From NCBI GenBank assembly GCA_934757275.1, contig CAKVLN010000012.1, positions 1-44,550 of the forward strand: a stretch of 44,550 nt of DNA, read 5' to 3'. The position numbers and the translations under genes were made by a program. Below are positions 6,184 to 14,453 of the stretch, one piece after another. Position 1 is the first letter of the stretch. Every line of letters begins with the position of its first letter. The stretch is from an uncultured Candidatus Melainabacteria bacterium. GTDB lineage: Bacteria > Cyanobacteriota > Vampirovibrionia > Gastranaerophilales > Gastranaerophilaceae. The notes under the pieces are model-generated. The model was not told the DNA's origin. It worked only from the letters and a program-made list of their open reading frames with translations, and ran no database searches.

Positions 6184-7239
6184 ATGACAAGAATAGCTAT
6201 TGATGCAATGGGTGGAGATCACGCTCCTTTTGAAATTATTGCTGGTGCAGTATGGGCGGCAGCTGAATATGGTGTAGCGTTAGAATTAGTTGGTAAACAA
6301 GATAGAATTGAGCATTGTCTTGAAGTAATTCAAAACGAAGGCTTTCTTTCTGACTGCGGAAAAGCAGGCAGAAAAAGACGTGTTCGAGTTGATGTAAAGT
6401 CGCTAGATATCAGAATTACACATGCATCAGAAATCATTGAAATGGGCGAAGCTCCAGGTCAAGCTATTCGTAAAAAGAAAAATTCTTCTATTGTATTAAC
6501 AGTTAATTCAGTTGCTACAGGAAGTTCTGATGCATTAGTTGCAGCAGGTTCTACTGGCGCAGCAATGGCATCAAGCTTGTTCGGCTTAGGCAGAATCCCT
6601 GGTATTGATAGACCAGCAATTGCAGTAACACTTCCTACAATGAAGAAACCAATTGTTATCATTGATGGTGGTGCTAATAGCAATTGTACACCTCAAATGC
6701 TTAAACAATTTGCAATTATGGGCATGACTTTCTCTAAGAACGTTTTAGGTGTTGAAAACCCAAGAGTTGGCGTTTTGAACATTGGTGAAGAGGCTGGTAA
6801 AGGTAACGAATTAGCACAAAATACATACAACTTGTTAGAAGAAGAAAAAGAAAAATTCAACTTTATGGGTAACATTGAAGGTCGTGAATTGTTCTTGAAC
6901 CTATGCGATGTTGTTGTTTGCGATGGTTTCGTTGGTAACGTAGTACTTAAAGTTACAGAAGGCACATCATCATTGTTATTCAAGATGATTAAGAGCGAAT
7001 TTAAGTCAGATTTCTTAGGTATGCTAATCGGTATGTTAGCAAAACCTTTCATGAAAAGAATTTATGAAAAAATTAATTATGAAGAATTTGGCGGCTGCTT
7101 GCTTTTAGGCGTTAAGGGCATAACTGTTATTTCTCACGGCAGAAGTAAAGCTTATGCAATCAAGAATGCAGTAAGAGTAGCAAAAGAAGCCGTTGAAACA
7201 GGCGTTAACAGAAAGATTTCTGAAAGAATTGAAGGCTAA
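6184..7239 (+). CDS. plsX: Phosphate acyltransferase PlsX
   Basis: PlsX converts acyl-ACP and phosphate to acyl-phosphate, the donor for PlsY in phospholipid synthesis; it is a peripheral membrane enzyme. The 351-residue length is normal. Signatures: MTRIAIDAMGGDHAP at the N-terminus, ALVAAGSTGAAMA, RPAIAVTLPT, IDGGANSNCTP, and VVCDGFVGNVVLK. It lies 82 bp after rpmF, as in many genomes. A strong hairpin (7265-7302) follows, so fabH may have its own promoter. Confidence 0.96.
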   Translation: MTRIAIDAMGGDHAPFEIIAGAVWAAAEYGVALELVGKQDRIEHCLEVIQNEGFLSDCGKAGRKRRVRVDVKSLDIRITHASEIIEMGEAPGQAIRKKKNSSIVLTVNSVATGSSDALVAAGSTGAAMASSLFGLGRIPGIDRPAIAVTLPTMKKPIVIIDGGANSNCTPQMLKQFAIMGMTFSKNVLGVENPRVGVLNIGEEAGKGNELAQNTYNLLEEEKEKFNFMGNIEGRELFLNLCDVVVCDGFVGNVVLKVTEGTSSLLFKMIKSEFKSDFLGMLIGMLAKPFMKRIYEKINYEEFGGCLLLGVKGITVISHGRSKAYAIKNAVRVAKEAVETGVNRKISERIEG

Positions 7240-7264
7240 GAAACGCTAAAATTGATTTATTATT

Positions 7265-7302
7265 GAAAAATTTTGGGCAGAAATTCATACCCAAAATTTT
7301 TC
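7265..7302 (+). terminator. Intrinsic terminator-like hairpin after plsX
   Basis: GAAAAATTTTGGG (7265-7277) pairs perfectly with CCCAAAATTTTTC (7290-7302) around a 12-nt loop. The stem is 13 bp and its 3' side ends in five U, acting as a U-tract. It lies inside the presumed fab operon. Confidence 0.65.
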
Positions 7303-7510
7303 GGTGATTAAAGAAACATAAAGTGAATAGGTGAATAAGTTCGTTATATTCTCTACGCTCATAAAAATGTAGGTTGGGCATACCTGTCCAACAAAAACTA
7401 AAGAGGGTTAAACCCTCACCCGCATTCGTAAGGCTCGCATTGCTCGCCAACGACTGCTCCCTCTCCCAAGTAGAGGGGAATAGACTAAACAAAAGAGGAG
7501 TAAATATACA
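7303..7510. repeat. Repeat-rich spacer before fabH, including dispersed palindrome copy 2
   Basis: Copy 2 of the palindrome family is at 7367-7395 (GGTTGGGCATACCTGTCCAAC). At 7320-7340 the stretch AAGTGAATAGGTGAATAAGT recurs at 44186-44204 with one difference. GAGGGTTAAACCCTC (about 7403-7417) and CCTCT/AGAGG hairpins follow. No ORF is convincing here. The fabH ribosome binding site (AAGAGGAG) is at the end of the spacer. Confidence 0.6.
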
Positions 7511-8521
7511 ATGGGAAATAATACAATTCCTTTAAGGATTGCAGGCGTTGGTTATAGTGTGCCTGAAACAGTTATCACAAATGATGATTTAACAAAATTA
7601 TATGACACTTCAGACGAATGGATATATACAAGAACTGGTATCAAAGAAAGACGCTTAGTTTCTGGAAATGAAGATGCAATTGATTTGGGTGTTGAGGCAT
7701 CAAAAAGAGCTATTGAAAAATCTGGCTTGAGTGTTGACAAGATTGATATGATTATTGCCGCAACCTCTGCGCCTCCACAATTATACCCAGCACTTGCCTG
7801 CCAAGTTCAAGCAAGATTAGAAATTCCAAACCATGTTCCTGCGTTTGACATAACTGCGGCATGCTCTGGTTTGATTTATGCATTAAGCATGGCAAAAGCA
7901 TACATTGCAAGTGGCATGTACAAAACGATTTTGATAGTTGCAACCGATAACAACTCTAGACTTTTAGACTGGGCAGACCGCTCTACATCAATTCTATTTG
8001 GTGATGGTGCTGGTGCAATGGTTGTAACACAAGCAGAAGATGGCGTTGACGATATTATTTCAATTGATATTAAAGCTGACGGTTCTTTAGGCTCATTAAT
8101 TGAACTTCCATTCGCTGGTAAAAATTGTCCGCTTGTTGCACCTTGCGATGAAGTTAAACAAGGTATTGTAATGAATGGTAAAGAAGTGTACAAATTTGTT
8201 GCCAGAGTACTTCCTCAATATGTTGAAGAAATGATTGCAGATGCAAATTTAAAAGCCGAAGATATCGACTACTTAATACCTCACCAAGCAAACTTGAGAA
8301 TTATCCACGCCGTTCAAGAAAGATTAGGATATTCAGAAGAAAAAGTTGTAACAAATATTAAGTATTATGGCAATACTTCTGCAGCATCAATTCCGCTAGC
8401 TATGGTGGAAGGTGTTGAACAAGGCAAAGTTAAACTAGGTTCGACTGCAATTCTTTGCGGTTTCGGTGCTGGTATGACCTGGGGCGGTGCTATCGTAAGA
8501 TTAAGAGAAGGCATTTGCTAA
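7511..8521 (+). CDS. fabH: Beta-ketoacyl-ACP synthase III (FabH)
   Basis: FabH condenses acetyl-CoA with malonyl-ACP to start fatty-acid synthesis. The protein is 336 residues. The catalytic triad is visible: Cys118 in ITAACSG, His258 in IPHQANLRI, and Asn288 in YGNTSAAS. The C-terminal GFGAGMTWGGAIVR motif is intact. The ATG has AAGAGGAG 9-10 bases upstream. It heads fabH-fabD-fabG and is separated from plsX by a terminator-like hairpin and repeats. Confidence 0.97.
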   Translation: MGNNTIPLRIAGVGYSVPETVITNDDLTKLYDTSDEWIYTRTGIKERRLVSGNEDAIDLGVEASKRAIEKSGLSVDKIDMIIAATSAPPQLYPALACQVQARLEIPNHVPAFDITAACSGLIYALSMAKAYIASGMYKTILIVATDNNSRLLDWADRSTSILFGDGAGAMVVTQAEDGVDDIISIDIKADGSLGSLIELPFAGKNCPLVAPCDEVKQGIVMNGKEVYKFVARVLPQYVEEMIADANLKAEDIDYLIPHQANLRIIHAVQERLGYSEEKVVTNIKYYGNTSAASIPLAMVEGVEQGKVKLGSTAILCGFGAGMTWGGAIVRLREGIC

Positions 8522-8571
8522 TTCTAGGTTAAAATAAACAGAATTTATAAAAAATAATAAGGAGTTAAACA

Positions 8572-9519
8572 ATGGTGAAAAAAGTTGCGTTTTTATTTCC
8601 TGGACAAGGTTCACAAGCCGTTGGCATGGGAAAAGATTTATATGATAATTTTGACTCAGCAAAAAAAGTGTTTGATACTGCTGACAAAACCTTGAACAAA
8701 AGTATTACTACTATTTGTTTTGAAGGGCCGGAAGAAGACTTGAAACAAACAATTAATACTCAACCGGCAATTGTTACAATGTCTATTGCAGCAATGGAAG
8801 CTTTAAAATCAGAATTAAATATCAGTGCTGATTTTGTTGCTGGTCATTCTTTAGGAGAATATTGCGCAATGCACGCTGCTGGTGTTATGGATATAGAAAC
8901 AACACTAAGATTAATTCAAAAACGTGCAGATTTGATGGGCGCAACTAAAGGCGGTTCTATGGCAGCAGTTCTAAATGCTTCTGAAGAACAATTAAAACAA
9001 GGTTTAGAAGAAGGTTCTAAAGTTGGATATGTTGATGTTGCAAACTACAATTCACCAGCTCAAGTTGTTATCACTGGTGATGATAACGCAGTAAAAGTAG
9101 CTTCTGAATGGTTACTTGCAAATGGCGTAAGAAGAGTAGTTCCTCTTGCAGTATCAGGAGCTTTCCACTCTAAATTTATGGAAGGTGCCGGCAAGGAATT
9201 TGCAAGTTTTGTTTCTGAATTTGATTTAAACAATGCCACAATTCCTGTAATTACAAACGTTGATGCAGAAGTTACAACTCTTGCAGAAGACTTCAAATCA
9301 AAAATGCCGAAACAAATTTCATCTTCAGTACATTGGACACAAACAATTCAAAAAATGGTTGCAGAAGGCGTTGATACATTTATTGAAATGGGTCCAGGAA
9401 AAGTTCTTGCTGGTTTGAATAAGAAAATTGCTCCAGAAACAACTGTTTACAATGTATTCGACAAAGCATCTTTGGACGCAACTGTTAGCGCATTGAAAGA
9501 ACAAATGGCAGGGGTGTAA
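8572..9519 (+). CDS. fabD: Malonyl-CoA:ACP transacylase (FabD)
   Basis: FabD loads malonyl groups onto ACP. The 315-residue protein has the N-terminal FLFPGQGSQAVGMG, the nucleophile Ser93 in GHSLGEYC, His199 in SGAFHS, and the C-terminal IEMGPGKVLAGL. AAGGAG precedes the ATG. It lies 50 bp after fabH and 104 bp before fabG; the latter spacer holds palindrome copy 3. Confidence 0.97.
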   Translation: MVKKVAFLFPGQGSQAVGMGKDLYDNFDSAKKVFDTADKTLNKSITTICFEGPEEDLKQTINTQPAIVTMSIAAMEALKSELNISADFVAGHSLGEYCAMHAAGVMDIETTLRLIQKRADLMGATKGGSMAAVLNASEEQLKQGLEEGSKVGYVDVANYNSPAQVVITGDDNAVKVASEWLLANGVRRVVPLAVSGAFHSKFMEGAGKEFASFVSEFDLNNATIPVITNVDAEVTTLAEDFKSKMPKQISSSVHWTQTIQKMVAEGVDTFIEMGPGKVLAGLNKKIAPETTVYNVFDKASLDATVSALKEQMAGV

Positions 9520-9543
9520 AAATTTTAAAATGCCAATTTGGCG

Positions 9544-9600
9544 CCTCAAAGTGAGGGAATAATTAAATAAAATGTAGGTTGGGTTTTCACCCCAACAAAA
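9544..9600. repeat. Dispersed palindrome copy 3 (fabD-fabG spacer)
   Basis: A small hairpin CCTCA-AAG-TGAGG (9544-9556) is followed by GTAGGTTGGGTTTTCACCCC and AAC at 9574-9596. The two-part layout (CCTCA/TGAGG hairpin, then the GTTGGG/CCCAAC palindrome) is the same as at 5716-5760. Confidence 0.7.
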
Positions 9601-9623
9601 ATTAAAATAAGGAGAAGAATTAA

Positions 9624-10355
9624 ATGACAGAAAGAAAAATTGCACTTATTACAGGTGGTTCTCGTGGTATCGGTTTAGCTTGTGCTCTAGAATTAGCAAA
9701 AGCAGGTTGTGACATTATTATCAACGATATTTGTGATGCAGAAAAAGCTCAACCAGCTCTTGATGAAATCAAAGCTTGTGGTGTAAATGCTTGGTTCTAT
9801 CAATTCGACGTTTCTAATGCAGAAGCCGTTCAAGCATCTGTTGATAAAATGATTGCAGAACATGGTAAAATTGATGTATTGTTGAACAATGCTGGTATTA
9901 CAAAAGATGGTTTGTTCGTAAGAATGGATATGGAGCAATGGGAAAGAGTTATCAAAATTAACTTGACATCTGCATATTGTGTAACTCACGCTGTAATCAA
10001 GTACATGATGAAAGCTCGTCAAGGTTCTATCATAAACATGTCAAGTATCGTTGGACGTCACGGTAACGCTGGTCAAGCTAACTACTCTGCATCAAAAGCT
10101 GGTTTAATCGGTTTAACTCAAACTCTTGCTAAAGAATTTGGCGGTAGAAATATCAGAGTTAACGCAGTTTGCCCTGGATTTATTCAAACTGCTATGACTG
10201 CAGAACTTCCTAATATTGATGAATACTTAAAAGCTATTCCAATGAAGAGATTAGGAACTCCAGAAGATATCGCTAAAGTTGTTAAATTCTTGGCACTTGA
10301 TACTGACTATGTAACTGGTCAAGCTATCGAAGTTGCTGGTGGTTTAATGATATAA
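9624..10355 (+). CDS. fabG: 3-oxoacyl-ACP reductase (FabG)
   Basis: FabG is the NADPH-dependent short-chain dehydrogenase of the elongation cycle. The protein has 243 residues, a TGGSRGIG dinucleotide-binding loop (residues 10-17), NNAG near 88, and catalytic Ser141, Tyr154 and Lys158 in YSASKAG. AAGGAG lies upstream of the start. A strong terminator (10388-10418) ends the block. Confidence 0.96.
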   Translation: MTERKIALITGGSRGIGLACALELAKAGCDIIINDICDAEKAQPALDEIKACGVNAWFYQFDVSNAEAVQASVDKMIAEHGKIDVLLNNAGITKDGLFVRMDMEQWERVIKINLTSAYCVTHAVIKYMMKARQGSIINMSSIVGRHGNAGQANYSASKAGLIGLTQTLAKEFGGRNIRVNAVCPGFIQTAMTAELPNIDEYLKAIPMKRLGTPEDIAKVVKFLALDTDYVTGQAIEVAGGLMI

Positions 10356-10387
10356 TTTTGTAAGATTATACAATTCAAAACAATCAA

Positions 10388-10423
10388 AAGATGGGGAAGG
10401 CACAAGCGTCCCCATCTTTTTTT
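10388..10423 (+). terminator. Intrinsic terminator after fabG
   Basis: AAGATGGGGA and TCCCCATCTT form a 10-bp stem around an 11-nt loop, followed by an uninterrupted U-tract to 10423. Confidence 0.92.
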
Positions 10424-10430
10424 ATGATTA

Positions 10431-10460
10431 GTCGGTTGGGCATACTTGCCCAACAATAAC
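10431..10460. repeat. Dispersed palindrome copy 4
   Basis: GTCGGTTGGGCATACTTGCC and CAACAATAAC lie between the fabG terminator and the convergent hypothetical gene. GTTGGGC and GCCCAAC are the arms. It is very close to copies 2 and 5. Confidence 0.75.
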
Positions 10461-10471
10461 TTTGTAGTCTA

Positions 10472-10822
10472 TCACTTTTTCATCTTAATTGCCAAAAACA
10501 TCTGCTCGCCCAGTGCTTTTTGAGCTTTTTCTGAATTAATAAATTTTTCGGGTTGCATTTCTTTTCGTTTTTCCTTCTTTTTTTCTTGAATTTTTTCTTG
10601 CTCATTTTGAGTAACTGTCAAAAATTTGTTACTAACACAATCCTCTAATTGAGCTTTTTGTAATTCAATTTCATGCAACTTTGCTTTATCTATACTTTTT
10701 TGCCCTGTCGGTTTAATGCCATACTGTAACAATCTCCGCATAATCGCTTTTTCTTCTGCGTCAATGCTACCACCAACTGAACAAATTGAACAATTATAAA
10801 CTGATATTTTATTTACTACCAT
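10472..10822 (-). CDS. Hypothetical basic coiled-coil protein
   Basis: The likely start is the ATG at 10822 (MVVNKISVYN); a GTG three codons earlier is possible. It encodes about 116 residues. A short N-terminal part contains a CSIC pair, followed by a long Lys/Glu/Gln-rich helical region (roughly residues 45-100) predicted to form coiled coil. I do not recognise a family. It is convergent with fabG and divergent from the small tagged protein at 10978. Confidence 0.6.
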   Translation of the reverse strand: MVVNKISVYNCSICSVGGSIDAEEKAIMRRLLQYGIKPTGQKSIDKAKLHEIELQKAQLEDCVSNKFLTVTQNEQEKIQEKKKEKRKEMQPEKFINSEKAQKALGEQMFLAIKMKK

Positions 10823-10977
10823 AATACGCACCCTAAATCTAACAATATATTTATCGACAATATTTTTTAAAACTTTAATGTTTTAAAACGAAATGTTACA
10901 AAACGTTACAAAAGTTTTAAAAGATGGCAAATTTATTTTTTAGGCGTTTTTATATACCCAGAAAAAAGGAGTGTGTG

Positions 10978-11286
10978 ATGAATAATATTTCTCTTAGACC
11001 TAATTTTAATCAACCAATAAACCAAAAACCAACTTTTAAAGCAAAGCCACAAATGGTTAAAGAGGCCGTTGATTTGATGGGTAGTGTGCGCTGCTCATAT
11101 AATAACTTTGAAGCTAACATAATAAAAAGAGTGGTCACTAATATGCGCAATAAATTGAATGCAATTATTAAGCATGAACAAAATAGCGGTGATAAAATTT
11201 TCATAGAAAGTGATGTTATGGCTATTGAAAAGAAAATCGAATCAATGGAAAAACTGGCAGAAAAAAAACTTAGTGCTACTGCATAA
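10978..11286 (+). CDS. Small helical protein with N-terminal Phe-Lys-Ala motif
   Basis: The start is set at the ATG at 10978, which has AAAGGAG nine bases upstream; the upstream extension has no such site. The 102-residue protein begins MNNISLRPNFNQPINQKPTF then KAKP, so it carries the PTFKA form of the shared N-terminal motif at residues 19-23. The rest is helical and ends in a probable coiled coil (IEKKIESMEKLAEKKL). No family is recognised. A perfect terminator follows, so it is monocistronic. Confidence 0.7.
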   Translation: MNNISLRPNFNQPINQKPTFKAKPQMVKEAVDLMGSVRCSYNNFEANIIKRVVTNMRNKLNAIIKHEQNSGDKIFIESDVMAIEKKIESMEKLAEKKLSATA

Positions 11287-11306
11287 AACAATTTCAAAGT
11301 ATTAAA

Positions 11307-11345
11307 AAAAATTGTTACATTTCGACCAGAAGTGTAACAATTTTT
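11307..11345. terminator. Intrinsic terminator after the 102-residue gene
   Basis: AAAAATTGTTACA (11307-11319) and TGTAACAATTTTT (11333-11345) form a perfect 13-bp stem with a terminal U-run. Confidence 0.88.
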
Positions 11346-11425
11346 GAAGTTTATTGCAAAATTTTCTTGAAATAGTATAATTTAGTGGAATAGTGTATTA
11401 CACAATAATGAAGAGGATAAAAAAC

Positions 11426-11656
11426 ATGAGTACATTAGAAAAAGTTAAAAAAGTTGTAGTAGACCAATTAAGCTGTGATGAAGCTTTAGTTACTCCAGAA
11501 GCAAGCTTTACTGCTGACTTGGGTGCTGATTCATTAGATACAGTTGAATTAGTTATGGCTTTTGAAGAAGAATTCGGTTGCGAAATTCCTGATGAAGAAG
11601 CTGAAAAAATTCAAACAGTTCAAGATGCAGTTAACTACATCGAAGCTCACTCATAG
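11426..11656 (+). CDS. acpP: Acyl carrier protein
   Basis: ACP carries growing acyl chains on 4'-phosphopantetheine. The start is MSTLEKVKK at 11426 with GAGG upstream, giving the usual 76 residues; the longer upstream reading is not ACP-like. The attachment site is the Ser in [12 protein letters not shown] (about residue 36). The protein is strongly acidic. A terminator follows at 11676, so acpP is likely transcribed apart from or with limited readthrough into fabF. Confidence 0.97.
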   Translation: MSTLEKVKKVVVDQLSCDEALVTPEASFTADLGADSLDTVELVMAFEEEFGCEIPDEEAEKIQTVQDAVNYIEAHS

Positions 11657-11675
11657 TAAGATTTGAATTTATATT

Positions 11676-11706
11676 AAGAGGGTGAGGATTATATTTTCGC
11701 CCTCTT
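11676..11706 (+). terminator. Intrinsic terminator between acpP and fabF
   Basis: AAGAGGGTGA pairs with TCGCCCTCTT (10 bp, one G-U) followed by ATTTATTAT. This would let abundant acpP mRNA exceed fabF mRNA. Confidence 0.75.
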
Positions 11707-11784
11707 ATTTATTATATGCTTGAGCAAGAATACCTAAGCAATCAAAGATTGTGTGTGGTTTAATAATTTAAGGAAAAGGGGAAG

Positions 11785-13038
11785 ATGACTAAACGTAGAG
11801 TTGTTATAACAGGAATGGGAGCGGTTACTCCATGTGGTATTGGAGTTGATAATTTTTGGAACTCTCTTCTTAATGGAAAAAGTGGAATTTCACTTATCGA
11901 ATCTATTGATACAGAAAAACACACTGTAAAAATCGCTGGTGAAATTAAAGATAAAGATTTTAATCCTGAAGACTACATGTCTTCTAAAGACGCAAACAGA
12001 ATGGATAGATTTACTCAATTTGCAATGGTTGCAGCTGATGAAGCTATCGCAGATTCTGGTATTGATGAAGCTAATATTGACCCATATAGAATTGGTGTTT
12101 TAGTAAGTTCTGCAGCTGGTGGTTTCAAAACTTTTGAAAAGAACCACATGGCTATGATTAACAAAGGGCCTACAAAAGGTTCTCCATTCACAGTTCCAAT
12201 GTTAATCGTTGACATGGCATCTGGTCGAGTATCTATGAAACACGGCTACAAAGGTGTAAACAAAGCAGTTGTTTCAGCTTGTGCAACAGGCTCTCACTCA
12301 ATTGGTGACGCTTTCAGAACAATTCAATATGGTGATGCAGACGTTATGGTTGCTGGTGGTTGCGAAGCTACAATTACAACATTGGGTATTGGCGCATTCA
12401 CAGCTGCAAGAACTCTTTCAAAGAGAAATGATGAACCTACAAAAGCATCAAGACCTTACGACAAAGACAGAGATGGCTTTGTAATGGGCGAAGGTGCTGG
12501 TGTTGTAGTTCTTGAAGAATATGAACAAGCAAAAGCTCGTGGGGCTAAGATTTATGCAGAAATCGTTGGTTATGGTCAATCTGCAGACGCTTACGACATG
12601 GTAGCTCCTGATCCAGATGGAAACGGTGCAATCAAGGCTATGGAATTGGCTCTTGCTGATGCTGGTCTTAAACCAGAAGATATTGATTACATCAATCCAC
12701 ACGGAACAAGTACTGGTTTAGGTGACGTTGCTGAATCTCAAGCTATTGCAAAGATTTTCGGCGACAAAGAAAAAAATCCAAACTTGTTAGTAAGTTCAAC
12801 AAAGAGCATGCATGGTCACATGTTGGGCGCAACTGGTGCAGTTGAAGGTATTGTTTGTATTAAAACAATCACAGACGGTAAAGTTCCTCCAACAATCAAT
12901 CTTGACAACCAAGATGAACATGTTGCGAATCTTGATTATGTTCCACATAAAGCAAGAGATAAAAAAGTTCATGCTGCACTATCAAACTCTTTCGGTTTTG
13001 GTGGTCATAATGCTACTTTGGTATTCAAAGAAATTTAG
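11785..13038 (+). CDS. fabF: Beta-ketoacyl-ACP synthase II (FabF)
   Basis: FabF catalyses condensation of acyl-ACP with malonyl-ACP in elongation. The protein is 417 residues. Active-site Cys166 lies in VSACATGS, His306 in NPHGTSTGLGD, Lys340 in SSTKSMHGH, and His345 in GHMLGATGA. The C-terminal FGFGGHNATL is intact. An AAGGAAAAGGGG run precedes the ATG. A strong terminator follows. Confidence 0.97.
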   Translation: MTKRRVVITGMGAVTPCGIGVDNFWNSLLNGKSGISLIESIDTEKHTVKIAGEIKDKDFNPEDYMSSKDANRMDRFTQFAMVAADEAIADSGIDEANIDPYRIGVLVSSAAGGFKTFEKNHMAMINKGPTKGSPFTVPMLIVDMASGRVSMKHGYKGVNKAVVSACATGSHSIGDAFRTIQYGDADVMVAGGCEATITTLGIGAFTAARTLSKRNDEPTKASRPYDKDRDGFVMGEGAGVVVLEEYEQAKARGAKIYAEIVGYGQSADAYDMVAPDPDGNGAIKAMELALADAGLKPEDIDYINPHGTSTGLGDVAESQAIAKIFGDKEKNPNLLVSSTKSMHGHMLGATGAVEGIVCIKTITDGKVPPTINLDNQDEHVANLDYVPHKARDKKVHAALSNSFGFGGHNATLVFKEI

Positions 13039-13060
13039 TCTGAACTAATAAAATTTTGAA

Positions 13061-13095
13061 AAGAAGAACATCAAATCTGGTGTTCTTCTTTTTTT
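13061..13095 (+). terminator. Intrinsic terminator after fabF
   Basis: AAGAAGAACATCA pairs with TGGTGTTCTTCTT (13 bp including one G-U, loop AATC), followed by five more U. Confidence 0.92.
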
Positions 13096-13133
13096 ATGTA
13101 CTTGTTATTATTAATTGTTGAAAATATAAAATA

Positions 13134-13162
13134 TTGATATATTCGCCAAAACGTGCTAATAT
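13134..13162 (+). promoter_or_regulatory. Extended -10 promoter for the RNA upstream of lipA
   Basis: TTGATA at 13134-13139 and TAATAT at 13157-13162 are spaced 17 bp, with TGC immediately before the -10 (extended -10). A start near 13169 would begin 13 nt before the P1 helix of the RNA candidate. Confidence 0.6.
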
Positions 13163-13181
13163 AATTTAAGCACATTAAAAC

Positions 13182-13463
13182 AAGAATATAGGCAAAAGAT
13201 TTTGACGCATTTTAACTATCAATGAAAGGAGGTTTTTTGCTTCACTTTCGGTTGGTTATGTCAATTAAGGCGGACTTGGGTTTTTAAAACAAACTTAAAA
13301 TTCCCAATTTGACGCCGTCCTTAAATCTACGTGCGTAGCACTGATAGTTGAAATCAATGAAAAAGAATTAGCACTACTCGTAATAATGCTAATTCTAATC
13401 TACAAAATCCTACATTAATCTGTAGGTGGTAAGGGTGCTTTCATCACCATTGCCTATATTCTT
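13182..13463 (+). ncRNA. Candidate large multibranched RNA (lipA leader or independent ncRNA)
   Basis: A 468-bp gene-free gap holds about 282 nt closed by a perfect 14-bp helix: 13182-13195 (AAGAATATAGGCAA) with 13450-13463. Inside are 13214-13221/13342-13349 (8 bp, AACTATCA), 13224-13228/13245-13249, 13265-13270/13319-13324 continuing through 13271-13273/13315-13317 and 13276-13280/13303-13307, 13327-13330/13335-13338, 13364-13373/13387-13396 (10 bp perfect, AGAATTAGCA), 13409-13414/13421-13426, and 13434-13437/13445-13448. P1 is followed by ATTTT. I see no RNase P, tmRNA, SRP or common riboswitch hallmarks. It lies 43 nt before the lipA start, with its own promoter. Confidence 0.7.
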
Positions 13464-13484
13464 ATTTTAACGTATTTAAAATAA
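13462..13484 (+). other. AU-rich hairpin between the RNA candidate and lipA
   Basis: TTATTTTAA-CGTAT-TTAAAATAA is a perfect 9-bp stem whose first two bases overlap the last two of the P1 helix. It is too AU-rich and lacks a following U-tract to be a confident terminator. It could be an alternative pairing that competes with the base of P1. Confidence 0.4.
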
Positions 13485-13506
13485 ATTTCAAGTCTAAGGG
13501 GAAAAA

Positions 13507-14394
13507 ATGCCGAGATTACCAGAATATTTAAAACGACCAATAATTGATACAGAAAGAACAAAGACAGTAAGAAGAATTTTGAAGAATAAATGCCTTAATA
13601 CCGTTTGCGAAGGCGCACGCTGTCCCAATAAAAGCGAGTGTTATTCGCATAATACTGCAACCTTTTTGATTATGGGAAATGTTTGTACGAGAAATTGTCG
13701 TTATTGTAATATCTCAAGTGCAAGGCCAGAACCGTTAGAAAAAGACGAGCCTAAACATATTGCAGAGGCGATTAAAGAATTGGGCTTAAAATATGCAGTA
13801 ATAACCTCGGTAACGAGAGATGATGTGGAAGATGGCGGTGCTGAACATTTTAAAAATTGCATTGAAGAAATTAGAAAAATTTCTGATGCAAAAATAGAAA
13901 TTTTAACTCCTGATTTTAAACCAAGAGATTTGGCTCCAGAAGGGAAAGTGGAAGCATTCAACAGTTATGCACCACTTGATACAATTATCACTGCGAAGCC
14001 TGATTGTTTCAATCACAATATTGAAACCGTAAAAACTTTATTTTCTACGGCTCGACCTCAAGGAAACTACAATTGGTCGTTGGAAGTTTTAAAATATATT
14101 AAAAACAACTCTTCAATTGTAACAAAATCTGGTTTGATGGTTGGTTTGGGCGAAACATTTAAACAAATTGAAGAAACTTTGAAAGACTTAAAAGAGGCTG
14201 GCGTTGATATTTTAACTATCGGGCAATATATTCAACCTTCAAAGGCTCACTTAGAGGTTGCAAAATATTATACACTTGAAGAGTTTGAAGAATTAAAAAA
14301 CTTAGCAAGAAAAATTGGTTTTAAAAATTATCAAATTGGTCCGCTTGTAAGAAGTTCTTATCACGCAATGAGCAGCTTTAATAACATGAATTAG
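13507..14394 (+). CDS. lipA: Lipoyl synthase (LipA)
   Basis: LipA is a radical-SAM enzyme that inserts two sulfurs into protein-bound octanoyl groups. The protein is 295 residues. Both clusters are visible: the auxiliary CX4CX5C set (Cys34, Cys39, Cys45) and the radical-SAM CX3CX2C set (Cys60, Cys64, Cys67). The C-terminal RSSYHA supplies the conserved Ser ligand. AAGGGG lies upstream of the ATG. The substrate octanoyl-ACP comes from the adjacent fab pathway. No lipB or lplA is adjacent. The large RNA candidate just upstream may control it. Confidence 0.96.
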   Translation: MPRLPEYLKRPIIDTERTKTVRRILKNKCLNTVCEGARCPNKSECYSHNTATFLIMGNVCTRNCRYCNISSARPEPLEKDEPKHIAEAIKELGLKYAVITSVTRDDVEDGGAEHFKNCIEEIRKISDAKIEILTPDFKPRDLAPEGKVEAFNSYAPLDTIITAKPDCFNHNIETVKTLFSTARPQGNYNWSLEVLKYIKNNSSIVTKSGLMVGLGETFKQIEETLKDLKEAGVDILTIGQYIQPSKAHLEVAKYYTLEEFEELKNLARKIGFKNYQIGPLVRSSYHAMSSFNNMN

Positions 14395-14453
14395 CGAAGA
14401 ACTTGCAATAAGATTTATTACAAGTTAGAATATTTATAAAGAGAGAGATTTTT

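Noticed and set aside
7205..7492. 95-residue minus-strand ORF in the plsX-fabH spacer
   Set aside because: It spans a terminator hairpin and dispersed repeats, overlaps the plsX end, and has no ribosome binding site or recognisable domain.
6459..8193. Minus-strand ORFs inside plsX and fabH
   Set aside because: They lie opposite strongly conserved genes and show no family features of their own.
12269..13048. Plus-strand alternate-frame ORFs inside fabF
   Set aside because: They are out-of-frame readings of fabF, whose active-site motifs are intact.
13182..13463. RNase P RNA, tmRNA, 6S or SRP RNA as the identity of the large RNA
   Set aside because: The RNase P GAGGAAAGUCC core, tRNA-like ends with CCA, the SRP GGAAGCAGC-type loop, and the single long bulged helix of 6S RNA are all absent. 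A weak GGTAAGGGTG resemblance to RNase P is isolated.
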